Shown here: piece by piece, positions 1 through 7,365 of the stretch
Layout: each line of letters starts with the position of its first letter
Numbering within the stretch: position 1 is the stretch's first letter
Source of the DNA: Paracrocinitomix sp040880585
Lineage (GTDB): Bacteria > Bacteroidota > Bacteroidia > Flavobacteriales_D > Crocinitomicaceae
NCBI GenBank assembly: GCA_040880585.1
Contig: JBBDID010000035.1
Coordinates: 289,391-353,390, forward strand
Reading direction: 5' to 3'
DNA length: 64,000 nucleotides
Notes under the pieces: generated by a model
The model's database searches: none
Told to the model about the DNA's origin: nothing
What the model saw: only the letters and a program-made list of their open reading frames with translations
Program-made: the position numbers and the translations under genes

Positions 1-291
1 CGTGGTAAAGGACATGGTGTCTGTTCCGTGTAGCACTACAAAACCATTGTAATTAGCATAATTATCAAAGATCGTTTGCGCAAGATCACCCCAAAGTTTA
101 GGACTCATTTCAGATGAATCAATCGGCTCTTTTACCGAGTAAGTGTCCAGTTCATAATCAAACTGCTTTAGCTCGGGAATGTTGCTGTACAATGATTCAA
201 AATCAAAAGGTTTCAGCGCACCTGTTTCGGGATCATTGATCATTCCAATGGTGCCACCGGTATAAATTATCAGAACCTTCGGGTTTATCAT
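1..291 (-). CDS. ansA: Type I L-asparaginase, N-terminal part (cut by window edge)
   Basis: The first 97 residues of a cytoplasmic-type asparaginase, which hydrolyses L-asparagine to aspartate and ammonia. The start ATG is at 291 and the rest lies beyond base 1. Two family signatures are visible: the first catalytic threonine motif YTGGTIGM near residues 10-17, and HGTDTM near residues 88-93, which carries the second catalytic Thr-Asp pair. No signal peptide is seen, which fits the cytoplasmic AnsA class rather than the periplasmic type II enzyme. The gene faces away from the repeat-filled gap at 292-1342. Identification is firm; only completeness is unknown. Confidence 0.9.
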   Translation of the reverse strand, partial: MINPKVLIIYTGGTIGMINDPETGALKPFDFESLYSNIPELKQFDYELDTYSVKEPIDSSEMSPKLWGDLAQTIFDNYANYNGFVVLHGTDTMSFTT

Positions 292-512
292 TACGTCTGT
301 CTTTCAGTTTTAGCGTTTCGAAAGTAAGCATTTCAAAACAGTCTGCAGGCCTGAAAGACTAAAAACAAAGTAAAGCAAGATTTTTCAGTATGAATTGGGT
401 CATTGATTCTGCGGTTAAAATGGTTGATTGAAATCGTTCAAAAAGGAAGTTATAGAAGTTTTTCATTAGTGTGGTGGTTTTTTTGTGGCAACCAATTTTC
501 TAATTTGATTCA

Positions 513-768
513 TTGATGTCCGGGGAATAATGGTTCCCATTTTCGCCATTTCATTTCCCCATCCGCCAGCTGGCGGACGTGAAATGGCTTGGCTTTCGAC
601 TACAATCTCGTCTTCAATCTCGTCTTCAATCTCGACTTCAATCTCGACTACGCTCGATTTCCGACTCGATTTCCGGCTCAGTGTACAACACAAAAAATAA
701 ACAAAAACAATCAAGCGATCCCTCCCTTTTAGGGATGGGGAAAAGGATCGCCAGGGATGGTTGTTATT
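513..768. repeat. Long intergenic repeat, copy A
   Basis: About 255 bp that recur nearly unchanged at 1087-1342. In order it holds a block beginning GATGTCCGGGGAATAATGG, a perfect 16-bp palindrome TCCGCCAGCTGGCGGA at 562-577, the 12-bp-period array at 595-680, and a tail with a short hairpin around TCCCTCCCTTTTAGGGA near 718-736. Any open frame through it comes from the 12-bp periodicity and resembles no protein. The two copies are direct repeats. Confidence 0.85.
595..680 (-). repeat. 12-bp-period repeat element, copy 1
   Basis: Tandem 12-mers related to CGAGATTGTAGT on one side and GAAATCGAGTCG on the other, meeting at a central GCGTAG. Read on the minus strand it begins after ACTGAGCC and ends in CCAAGCC, the same ends as the copies at 43131-43264 and 43984-44073. 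The two arms are partly complementary, so an imperfect hairpin is possible. Unit number differs between copies. Confidence 0.85.
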
Positions 769-803
769 TTTAAATTTTTAACGGACAATAATGATTCAAA
801 AAA

Positions 804-910
804 ATGAATGCCGAACAAGGAATATCGATTAACGAATTACGAAGTAAAAAATTTCATATTTCAACATACAAACTTCAACATTCAACATTCGGCGTTCGAA
901 ATTCAATATT
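804..910 (+). repeat. Dispersed repeat of the ATTCAACATTCGGCGTTCGA type
   Basis: It contains the block GGAATATCGATTAACGAATT followed by short-period motifs such as AACATTCAACATTC and GGCGTTCGAAATTC. The same modules occur in the other orientation at 51960-52170, within the cell-envelope cluster, so this is a family and not chance AT-rich sequence. A second copy of the AACATTCGGCGTTCGAAATTC part lies at about 1040-1085. Small open frames across it are judged non-coding. Confidence 0.75.
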
Positions 911-916
911 CAAAAA

Positions 917-1035
917 CATTGATGTCCGGGGAAATAATGGTTCCCATTTTCGCCATTTCATTTCCCCTTTCCGCCAACTGGCGGACGTGAAATGGCTGAC
1001 CTTAGTATTATTAAGTGATCCCACCCTTTAGGGAT
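917..1035. repeat. Long intergenic repeat, shortened copy B
   Basis: It repeats the first part of copies A and C (GATGTCCGGGGAAATAATGG and the CGCCATTTCATTTCC block), including an imperfect form of the TCCGCCA-TGGCGGA palindrome at 970-985. It then diverges at about 1000 and lacks the 12-bp array. It ends in a short CCCTTTAGGGATG hairpin-like stretch. Confidence 0.75.
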
Positions 1036-1086
1036 GTACAAACTTCAAAATTCAACATTCGGCGTTCGAAATTCAATATTCAAAAA

Positions 1087-1342
1087 CATTGATGTCTGGG
1101 GAAATAATGACTCTCATTTTCGCCATTTCATTTCCCCATCCCTAAAGGGAGTGAAATGGCTTGGCTTTCGACTACAATCTCGTCTTCAATCTCGACTACG
1201 CTGCGCCACCGCTAAAGCTTTAGCGCACGCGGTCGATTTCCGACTCGATTTCCGGCTCAGTGTACAACACAAAAAATAAACAAAAACAATCAAGCGATCC
1301 CTCCCTTTTAGGGATGGGGAAAAGGATCGCCAGGGATGGGTA
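1087..1342. repeat. Long intergenic repeat, copy C
   Basis: Nearly identical to copy A at 513-768, with three differences. The TCCGCCAGCTGGCGGA palindrome is replaced by CCCTAAAGGGAG at about 1140-1151, the 12-bp array is shorter, and 31 bp are inserted at 1203-1233. The insert contains the perfect 14-bp palindrome GCTAAAGCTTTAGC at 1211-1224. Copy C ends exactly at the stop codon of the gene at 1343-3076, so it may form part of that transcript's 3' end. Confidence 0.85.
1166..1260 (-). repeat. 12-bp-period repeat element, copy 2 (interrupted)
   Basis: Same element as at 595-680, with the same ends (ACTGAGCC and CCAAGCC on the minus strand). It has fewer 12-mers and is split near its centre by the 31-bp insert at 1203-1233. 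Confidence 0.8.
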
Positions 1343-3076
1343 TTATTTTGGGTCAGATTGATCGCTTGTGTAGTGAGAGAGGTGAATGTTGCGAAACTCC
1401 ACTTCTTCTTCGGTATTGCCATTCCAAAAATACAATTTCACTGAATCGGTATAAGTGGACTCAGGCTCTAGAAGAAATTCCATGGTTACCCATTGATCAG
1501 CCCGGACAAACTCATGGAAATAGAAAGGAAAATAATGTTCATTTTTTTGTTGGTCGTAAAGAAAAAGAACTGCTCTGCTATCGGCGACTGCTGATTTTGC
1601 TTTTGCTTCAAATGAGACAATCACTTTGCTGTTTGGTTGTAAAGGAAGAATGCTTGCGTTGAGCGTGGTAGAGAAAGGATGGTTTGAGCTGACCTTGAGT
1701 TCAGGTGATGGATCATTTTTTTCAAGAATCACAGACTCTACCCACTGCCAATGGGATGGGGGATAAATTTTTGCCCGGGGGTGGAACTGTAAAAAATTAT
1801 CCCAGTATTGTTCTTTGGTGGCAGAGCCAAATTGTATGATCCCTTTTTTGATCTGATAGGCCTGGGCGATATTCAGCACGGTAAGCAAAGCAACAATCGA
1901 CATAAAAAAACGCAACAGCATTGGGCGATCTTTTAAGGTTTTGACAATTACAGCAAGCAGGTAAGCCAGCAAAACATAATGGTCAATCATCACCCTTTGA
2001 GACATGCCGGCTCCATAATACCAACACCACCAACTACTAAAAATGTAGATGCTGATGAGGTAAAAGCCAATGATCATCCCTCCTTTTGTGAAAGATCGCT
2101 TCAACACCAGGGAACATCCAATCAACAAAATTAATAAAGCCAGTGGCGTATAGGTGAACCAGCCTTTTGTATAGGAAAAGATAAAATCCATCAGATGCGG
2201 ATCGGAGAAATTAAAACCCTCTTCTCCGTAAGAGTAAACGATCCATTGACCACTTTGCCATTTCCATAAGAGAAAGGGGATACTCAAAATCGGCAATGAG
2301 GCGAGTGCAAAAAGCCACCATTTTTTACTAAAAATGGATTGAAATATCTGCCGGTAGAACTCTTTTTGAGGAAAAAAGATAAAAATTAAGCCGATTACCA
2401 ACACATTCGTAGGTCGTGTGATCCCAATTAAGGCCAGTAATGCCAATGATAGAGCCAGCCATTTTACAGCTTGATTTTCTTTGAAATAAGCCAAACAAAG
2501 CAAAAGGGCATTGATCATGCAAAAGTTATAGATGTGCGTCACAGACTGATCGTATACCGTATAGAAAAAAATGTTGGTTCCCACCGCGGTTAGAACAGTG
2601 GCAAATAAGGATATTTTTGCTGAAAAGCCTAATTTTTTCAAAAATTGGTTCAGAAAAATCAGCCCGAAAAGAAAATAGCACCAAAGACCCACATCAAACC
2701 AAAACTGGTAAACAATAGAAAAGCCGTCTGCGGGATAGCCAAAGAGATGAGCAGAGACATGGCCCAGTAAAAAAAAAGGAGCATATAAAATAGCGACTCC
2801 GGGAAATGTTTTATTGACAGACGCACCGTTTTCTATTTTTTTGACAAAATCCTTGGTTTGCCCTTCAGGATAATACTGTGCCGCATCTGTCTCAATGAAG
2901 GTGTAATTTGGGTCATTGTAAATGAATAGAGCAGGCAGGTAAGACCAATAAGCCTGGGCATCTCCGACAATAGGCCGTTCATAAGGATTTCGGATGTCTT
3001 TTGAAAACCAATGAAAAATAAAAAGGAAGGTGACCAATGTGATCAAAATCCGTTGACGTTTCAGAAAAGCAATCAT
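1343..3076 (-). CDS. GT-C-like multispanning membrane glycosyltransferase
   Basis: A 577-residue integral membrane protein with about 10-12 hydrophobic segments between residues 10 and 440, then a soluble C-terminal domain of about 130 residues that looks beta-rich. The acidic patch shortly after the first membrane segment (GDAQAYW) and the topology resemble lipid-linked-sugar glycosyltransferases of the GT-C fold (GT39/PMT-like), but I see no diagnostic motif, so the sugar and acceptor are unknown. The start is placed at the ATG at 3076, which overlaps the TGA of the upstream gene in an ATGA junction; an upstream TTG at 3082 is the alternative. It is the last gene of a three-gene coupled group, ending against repeat copy C. 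Confidence 0.6.
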   Translation of the reverse strand: MIAFLKRQRILITLVTFLFIFHWFSKDIRNPYERPIVGDAQAYWSYLPALFIYNDPNYTFIETDAAQYYPEGQTKDFVKKIENGASVNKTFPGVAILYAPFFLLGHVSAHLFGYPADGFSIVYQFWFDVGLWCYFLFGLIFLNQFLKKLGFSAKISLFATVLTAVGTNIFFYTVYDQSVTHIYNFCMINALLLCLAYFKENQAVKWLALSLALLALIGITRPTNVLVIGLIFIFFPQKEFYRQIFQSIFSKKWWLFALASLPILSIPFLLWKWQSGQWIVYSYGEEGFNFSDPHLMDFIFSYTKGWFTYTPLALLILLIGCSLVLKRSFTKGGMIIGFYLISIYIFSSWWCWYYGAGMSQRVMIDHYVLLAYLLAVIVKTLKDRPMLLRFFMSIVALLTVLNIAQAYQIKKGIIQFGSATKEQYWDNFLQFHPRAKIYPPSHWQWVESVILEKNDPSPELKVSSNHPFSTTLNASILPLQPNSKVIVSFEAKAKSAVADSRAVLFLYDQQKNEHYFPFYFHEFVRADQWVTMEFLLEPESTYTDSVKLYFWNGNTEEEVEFRNIHLSHYTSDQSDPK

Positions 3077-3762
3077 TTCCAATTTCTTAATGCGTCATCA
3101 AAATAGATATTTTTTTTATTTAATTGCTCAATCAAGGCATCCCTGAAAGGAATTCGATCTTGCGGTTCAAGAACAGAAACGGGAATAAACAGCTGCAGGT
3201 CTTCCCTGTATTTAAAGCTGATCAGGTCACTTTGATAGAGTTCAACACGCAATAGGCCGGTATAAAAAAACAAATGCATTTCACGACCAAAATAGGCAAT
3301 CACCTTATCGTTAATACCTATTCTAAAAGGTTTTCCTTTTTTAAGTAGGCGGGTCAGGAACAAAACTGACTCCAGGATCAAGACCAACAATACGGCAATC
3401 ATAAAGAGCATTAATTTATAGTCTAGGAGTGCCAACCGTAAGAAAACAGCGAGCGCGCCCAGCATAAAAATAATCTCAAGTGTGGTAAACATTTTACAAC
3501 GGGTCAAAAAAGTTTTTGAAAGACTTGTCGAGAAGTTGAAGCGTTGAAATTTGCTCATGTCTTTTACTCCCTGCCACCTTCTTCTGATGCGGATTAAATT
3601 GATCAGAAAAAACAGAATAGCCAGACCGGATAAGATTTCCAGTTTAAAAGGCATGGCTTTGAGGTGAATGGATGAAATAGAGAGGTCAAAAATAATGGTC
3701 ATGGCCATCAAGGTAAAGACGGACAGAACAATGATAGAGAAGGCGTTGACTATTTTATTCAT
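3073..3762 (-). CDS. Four-segment membrane protein with PH-like C-terminal region
   Basis: A 229-residue protein I do not recognise by name. It has hydrophobic segments at about residues 5-28, 38-57, 92-108 and 112-133, followed by a roughly 90-residue cytoplasmic tail (from FRIGINDKVIAYFG) whose spacing resembles bacterial PH-like domains; that resemblance is inference. The start at 3762 is chosen because AAGGAG lies 5-6 bases upstream. An in-frame ATG at 3801 would deepen the overlap with the DUF349 gene and add a non-membrane basic stretch. It overlaps the gene before it by 8 bp and the one after by 4 bp, so translation is probably coupled. Confidence 0.6.
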   Translation of the reverse strand: MNKIVNAFSIIVLSVFTLMAMTIIFDLSISSIHLKAMPFKLEILSGLAILFFLINLIRIRRRWQGVKDMSKFQRFNFSTSLSKTFLTRCKMFTTLEIIFMLGALAVFLRLALLDYKLMLFMIAVLLVLILESVLFLTRLLKKGKPFRIGINDKVIAYFGREMHLFFYTGLLRVELYQSDLISFKYREDLQLFIPVSVLEPQDRIPFRDALIEQLNKKNIYFDDALRNWK

Positions 3763-5536
3763 TTTCGCTCCTTGCTTCCTCTTGCTGATCTGCCATTTCA
3801 TTTTCTTGCCGGGCTTCCCGTTCTACAGCCTGTTCCAGTATTCGGATTTGCTTCAATTGTGCTTTGAGCAACTCCAGTTCAGCTTTCTTATCTTCCACTG
3901 ATTGCAAAGCATTTTTGAGCAGGGGATTATTTTCATCAGCATTGGCGAAAAAAGACAAGTTAGTCTCTTGCTGCACAATTTCATCTTTGAGTTTCGTTAT
4001 TTTTTTTCGGATATGCTGCGTTTCTTTATCCAATTTATCTTCTGTGTCACGCGCTCCTTTATAGCCTTCTATTTTTGCCTGAAAGAGGTGTTTTTCTTTT
4101 TCACCGGCGTCCATTTTAATGGAGGCATATTTTTCATCCAGGGCTTTTTTATAGGCTTTATAGATCTTGTCTTTTTCTTTAAACGGAACATTTCCGATTG
4201 CTGCAAATTGCTCAGAGAAACTCTTCAGTTCGTCAATGGCTTTTTTACCGTCTGCGGGAAGTTTAAAAGCGATCATTTTTTTGATCAGCTCTTGCTTGGC
4301 CTTTAAATTGGCTTCATTTGCTTTATCTGCTTCAGCAAAAAAGGCATCTTTTGCTTCAAAAAACTGATCAATGGGAGCCCGAAAGGCTTTCCAAAGTTTG
4401 TTTTCGTTTTTTGGCCCGGCTGAACCGGCTTTTTTCCATTGGTTTTGAATGGCAACAATTTTTTTGGTAGTTTCTCCCCAGTCGGTAGAATCTTTTAGGG
4501 CTTCCACTTCAGCAATCAATTTTTCTTTTGCGGCTTTAATTACATCAAACTCTTCATTGCGCTCTCCGTAAAACTCTTTTTTCTTCGCAAAAAATTCATT
4601 ACAAACACCCCTGAACTCTTTCCAAACTTTATTGTTTTCTTCTTTGGGACCAAAGCCTATGGTTTTCCATTCTTTTTGAAGATCAATGATGGCATCTGTG
4701 GTTTTTTTCCAGGCTTTATGTGAATCCGGTTCTTTTGCTGTAATTTCACGGGCCTTCTCGATCAGTTGTTTTTTCTTTACGATATTTTCTGCCCGCTCTC
4801 CTTTTCTGTCCTGATAAAATTTGTGGATTTTTTCGTAAACAGCATTTACGGCATCCCAATATTCACTTTTGATTTTTTCCCAATCATCCTGATGAGTGCC
4901 CCCGATTGTGTTCCATTCATCCTGATAAGTATGTAATTTCTGCTCAACGTCTTTGATCTTCTTCAGTTTTAGAAGAGCTTTGATCTTTTTTATCAGTTCT
5001 TGCTTTAATGTAAAGTTCCGGCTGAGGTCATGATCTTTAATTTCTTTGTAGATATTGATGTTGTATCGAAAGCTCTCAATGAGATTAGAAAATTCTTTTT
5101 GGATTTCTTGTCGTTTTTCACGGGGGATTGCGCCCACCTCTTTCCAACTGTCCTGAATATCTCTGAATCGGTTAATGGCGCGTCCAATATTTTCTTCATG
5201 CTGCACCAAATCTTTTAGGGCGGCTACCAGGGCTCTTTTTTTCTCTAAATTTGCTTTTTCAAGATCGCGCTTTTCGTTCTGTTCAATTTTTTTCTTGTCT
5301 TTAAACAGTTGTGAAAGCTTTTTAAATTCTTCAAGCCCTTTGAAAATCGGTTTTTCAATGTTTTCAGGTTTTTCACCGGCTTCAATCCGCTCCAGTTTTT
5401 TGATTTCCCATTGGTGCTCTTCTTCTTGTTGGATTTTATAAAATTCATCCACCAACTCATTAAAGGCATTCACCTTGTTCAGTACTTTCTCCTGATGGGC
5501 CAGTTCATGGAGTTGTGCAATAATTTCAGCTTTCAT
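3755..5536 (-). CDS. DUF349 repeat protein
   Basis: A 593-residue, highly charged, helical, soluble protein with five DUF349 units at about residues 112-175, 190-255, 265-335, 345-420 and 430-490. Each carries the W-x-x-x-G pattern typical of the family (DSWKEVGAIP, KEWKTIGFGP, NQWKKAGSAGP). A coiled coil of about 80 residues ends the protein. DUF349 proteins are widespread in Bacteroidota and have no established biochemical role. The gene is upstream of, and overlaps, the small membrane protein at 3073-3762. Family assignment is firm; function is unknown. Confidence 0.85.
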   Translation of the reverse strand: MKAEIIAQLHELAHQEKVLNKVNAFNELVDEFYKIQQEEEHQWEIKKLERIEAGEKPENIEKPIFKGLEEFKKLSQLFKDKKKIEQNEKRDLEKANLEKKRALVAALKDLVQHEENIGRAINRFRDIQDSWKEVGAIPREKRQEIQKEFSNLIESFRYNINIYKEIKDHDLSRNFTLKQELIKKIKALLKLKKIKDVEQKLHTYQDEWNTIGGTHQDDWEKIKSEYWDAVNAVYEKIHKFYQDRKGERAENIVKKKQLIEKAREITAKEPDSHKAWKKTTDAIIDLQKEWKTIGFGPKEENNKVWKEFRGVCNEFFAKKKEFYGERNEEFDVIKAAKEKLIAEVEALKDSTDWGETTKKIVAIQNQWKKAGSAGPKNENKLWKAFRAPIDQFFEAKDAFFAEADKANEANLKAKQELIKKMIAFKLPADGKKAIDELKSFSEQFAAIGNVPFKEKDKIYKAYKKALDEKYASIKMDAGEKEKHLFQAKIEGYKGARDTEDKLDKETQHIRKKITKLKDEIVQQETNLSFFANADENNPLLKNALQSVEDKKAELELLKAQLKQIRILEQAVEREARQENEMADQQEEARSENE

Positions 5537-5572
5537 AATCTACATTTTTGAGCAGTTCCGGGAATCGGAAAA

Positions 5573-6499
5573 TCAGATGACCTGCTCCATATCAAAGTTG
5601 ACCAACTTCACAAATTCAAGAATGCGATTATCAATTTCTTCCTGACTTAAGTTCATCAATCGTTCTGTCCCAAATTTTTCAACACAAAAAGAGGCCATTG
5701 CAGATCCTGCAACCACAGCACTTTTCATGCTTGCAAACGAAATATCGCCATATTTAGCCAAATATCCAATAAAACCACCGGCAAAAGTGTCTCCTGCCCC
5801 GGTAGGATCAAAAACTTCTTCTAAGGGCAATGCCGGAGCAAAAAACACAGAATCGTGATCAAACAGTAAGGCGCCATGCTCTCCTTTTTTAATAATCAGA
5901 AACTCAGGCCCCATCCCCATAATTTTTTTGGCTGCTTTCACGAGCGAATATTCTTTGGAAAGCTGTCTTGCTTCTTCGTCATTGATGATCAATACATCTA
6001 CTAATTTCAGGGTTTCTAACAAATCGTCCCAGGCGATATCCATCCAAAAATTCATGGTATCCATGGCAATGAGTCGTGGTTTTTTATCCATGCGCTCAAT
6101 CACCTGCCGTTGAACAGATGGAGCCAGGTTGCCCAGCATTAAAAAATCAGCTCCCTGATAAGCGGGAGGAATAATCGGATCAAAATTTTCTAAGACATTT
6201 AACTCCGTTACCAGCGTATCTCTGGAGTTCATGTCATTATGGTATTTTCCCGACCAAAAGAAGGTTTTTTCCCCTTTTTTGATTTGGATTCCTTCTATAT
6301 CAATGCCCCGGGATTTGAGATCTGCCAATGTTTCATCCGGAAAATCTTCACCTACTACAGAAACGATTTTCTGGTTTTTTGTAAAATATGAAGAGGATAA
6401 AGCGATATAGGTTCCCGCCCCGCCAATTATTTTATCGGTCTTGCCAAAAGGTGTCTCAATTGCGTCAAACGCTACACTTCCCACTGTAATTAAACTCAT
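5573..6499 (-). CDS. PfkB-family sugar/nucleoside kinase
   Basis: A 308-residue ribokinase-fold kinase that transfers phosphate from ATP to a sugar or nucleoside. The N-terminal glycine-rich part (residues 20-33, KTDKIIGGAGTYIA) and the C-terminal PfkB signature DPTGAGDTFAGG at residues 231-242 are both present, with the catalytic base Asp237 in GAGD. The family is conserved in Bacteroidota, but the substrate cannot be told from sequence. It stands 36 bp upstream of the DUF349 gene on the same strand and may be cotranscribed with it. The start ATG at 6499 gives a family-length protein. Confidence 0.85.
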   Translation of the reverse strand: MSLITVGSVAFDAIETPFGKTDKIIGGAGTYIALSSSYFTKNQKIVSVVGEDFPDETLADLKSRGIDIEGIQIKKGEKTFFWSGKYHNDMNSRDTLVTELNVLENFDPIIPPAYQGADFLMLGNLAPSVQRQVIERMDKKPRLIAMDTMNFWMDIAWDDLLETLKLVDVLIINDEEARQLSKEYSLVKAAKKIMGMGPEFLIIKKGEHGALLFDHDSVFFAPALPLEEVFDPTGAGDTFAGGFIGYLAKYGDISFASMKSAVVAGSAMASFCVEKFGTERLMNLSQEEIDNRILEFVKLVNFDMEQVI

Positions 6500-6580
6500 C
6501 TGAATGCTTCTTTTTTAATTAATTGTCTGCAAATATAGGGTTTTAGTCTATGAGTTGCTACCGAATAAAGGAGGAGATCG

Positions 6581-6982
6581 TTGAAAGAATTTTTACTTTT
6601 AAAGTCACGACAAAAATTTAAGCCGGTGAATATTGAAGAATTTAGCAAATCCTGTAGAAATAAAAAAGGGGTCACAGAAGTGTTTCCCTTTGATGAAAAG
6701 ACCTTGGTGTATAAGGTAATGGGAAAGATGTTTGCCCTGGCAGATATTGAAGTTTTCGAATTTATCAATCTCAAATGTGACCCTGAAAGATCCGTTGAAC
6801 TCAGAGAACGATATCACGGAATTAAGCCGGGATACCACATGAACAAACAACTGTGGAATTCTGTATACGTAAATGAAGATGTGCCGGATGAGCTGATTTT
6901 TGAATTGATTGATCATTCTTATGAATTGGTGGTGCAATCGCTGACGAAAAAATTACAAGCTGAGTTAGCAAATCAGAAATGA
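6581..6982 (+). CDS. MmcQ/YjbR family protein
   Basis: A 133-residue protein with the MmcQ/YjbR fold (CyaY-like). The core from VNIEEFSKSCRNKKGVTE through FPFDEKTLVYKVMGKMFAL to the C-terminal SYELVVQSL matches the family, whose members are proposed to bind DNA; the true role is not settled. Start choice is open. The TTG at 6581 has a strong AAGGAGG seven bases upstream. The GTG at 6626 fits the usual family N-terminus (MNIEEF) but has no clear ribosome-binding site. The stop overlaps the start of the S4-domain gene (ATGA at 6979-6982), so the two are translationally coupled. Confidence 0.8.
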   Translation: MKEFLLLKSRQKFKPVNIEEFSKSCRNKKGVTEVFPFDEKTLVYKVMGKMFALADIEVFEFINLKCDPERSVELRERYHGIKPGYHMNKQLWNSVYVNEDVPDELIFELIDHSYELVVQSLTKKLQAELANQK

Positions 6983-7350
6983 CACGAATAGACAAATACC
7001 TTTGGGCTGTTCGCCTTTGTAAAACCAGAAGTTTAGCCACTAAGTTGGTAAAAACGGGTAAGGTTTTAATGAGTGGTGAGCCGATAAAACCTTCCCGTGA
7101 AATGAAAATCGGCGATCAATTCACAATTAAAAAGAATACGGCTGTTTTCAGTTATGAAATAATTGATTGTTTAGAAAATCGGGTAGGTGCTAAGTTGGTG
7201 GAGCATTATTTGCGCGATACTACTGCGGCAGAAGAAATAGAGAAACACAAGGCGTATCAACTGGCACAAAAAACATATCGCCAACAGGGAGACGGGAAAC
7301 CATCAAAAAAAGACCGCAGGAATATTCGGAAGTATCTGGATGATGAATAA
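6979..7350 (+). CDS. hslR: S4-domain RNA-binding protein, Hsp15 family
   Basis: A 123-residue protein with an S4 RNA-binding domain in its first 60 residues (RIDKYLWAVRLCKTRSLATK, then the basic GEPIKPSREMKIGD turn). This matches heat-shock protein 15, which binds free 50S subunits carrying nascent chains and helps recycle them. The C-terminal 30 residues are lysine- and arginine-rich, as is usual for the family. It is coupled to the MmcQ gene by an ATGA overlap. The family is clear; that it does the E. coli job is inference. Confidence 0.82.
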   Translation: MTRIDKYLWAVRLCKTRSLATKLVKTGKVLMSGEPIKPSREMKIGDQFTIKKNTAVFSYEIIDCLENRVGAKLVEHYLRDTTAAEEIEKHKAYQLAQKTYRQQGDGKPSKKDRRNIRKYLDDE

Positions 7351-7365
7351 TAAAAGAGACAGGCT

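Noticed and set aside
466..1279. Small open frames rich in RLQSR or ESEIE through the repeat block
   Set aside because: They arise because the 12-bp period keeps all frames open; residues repeat every four and nothing resembles a protein.
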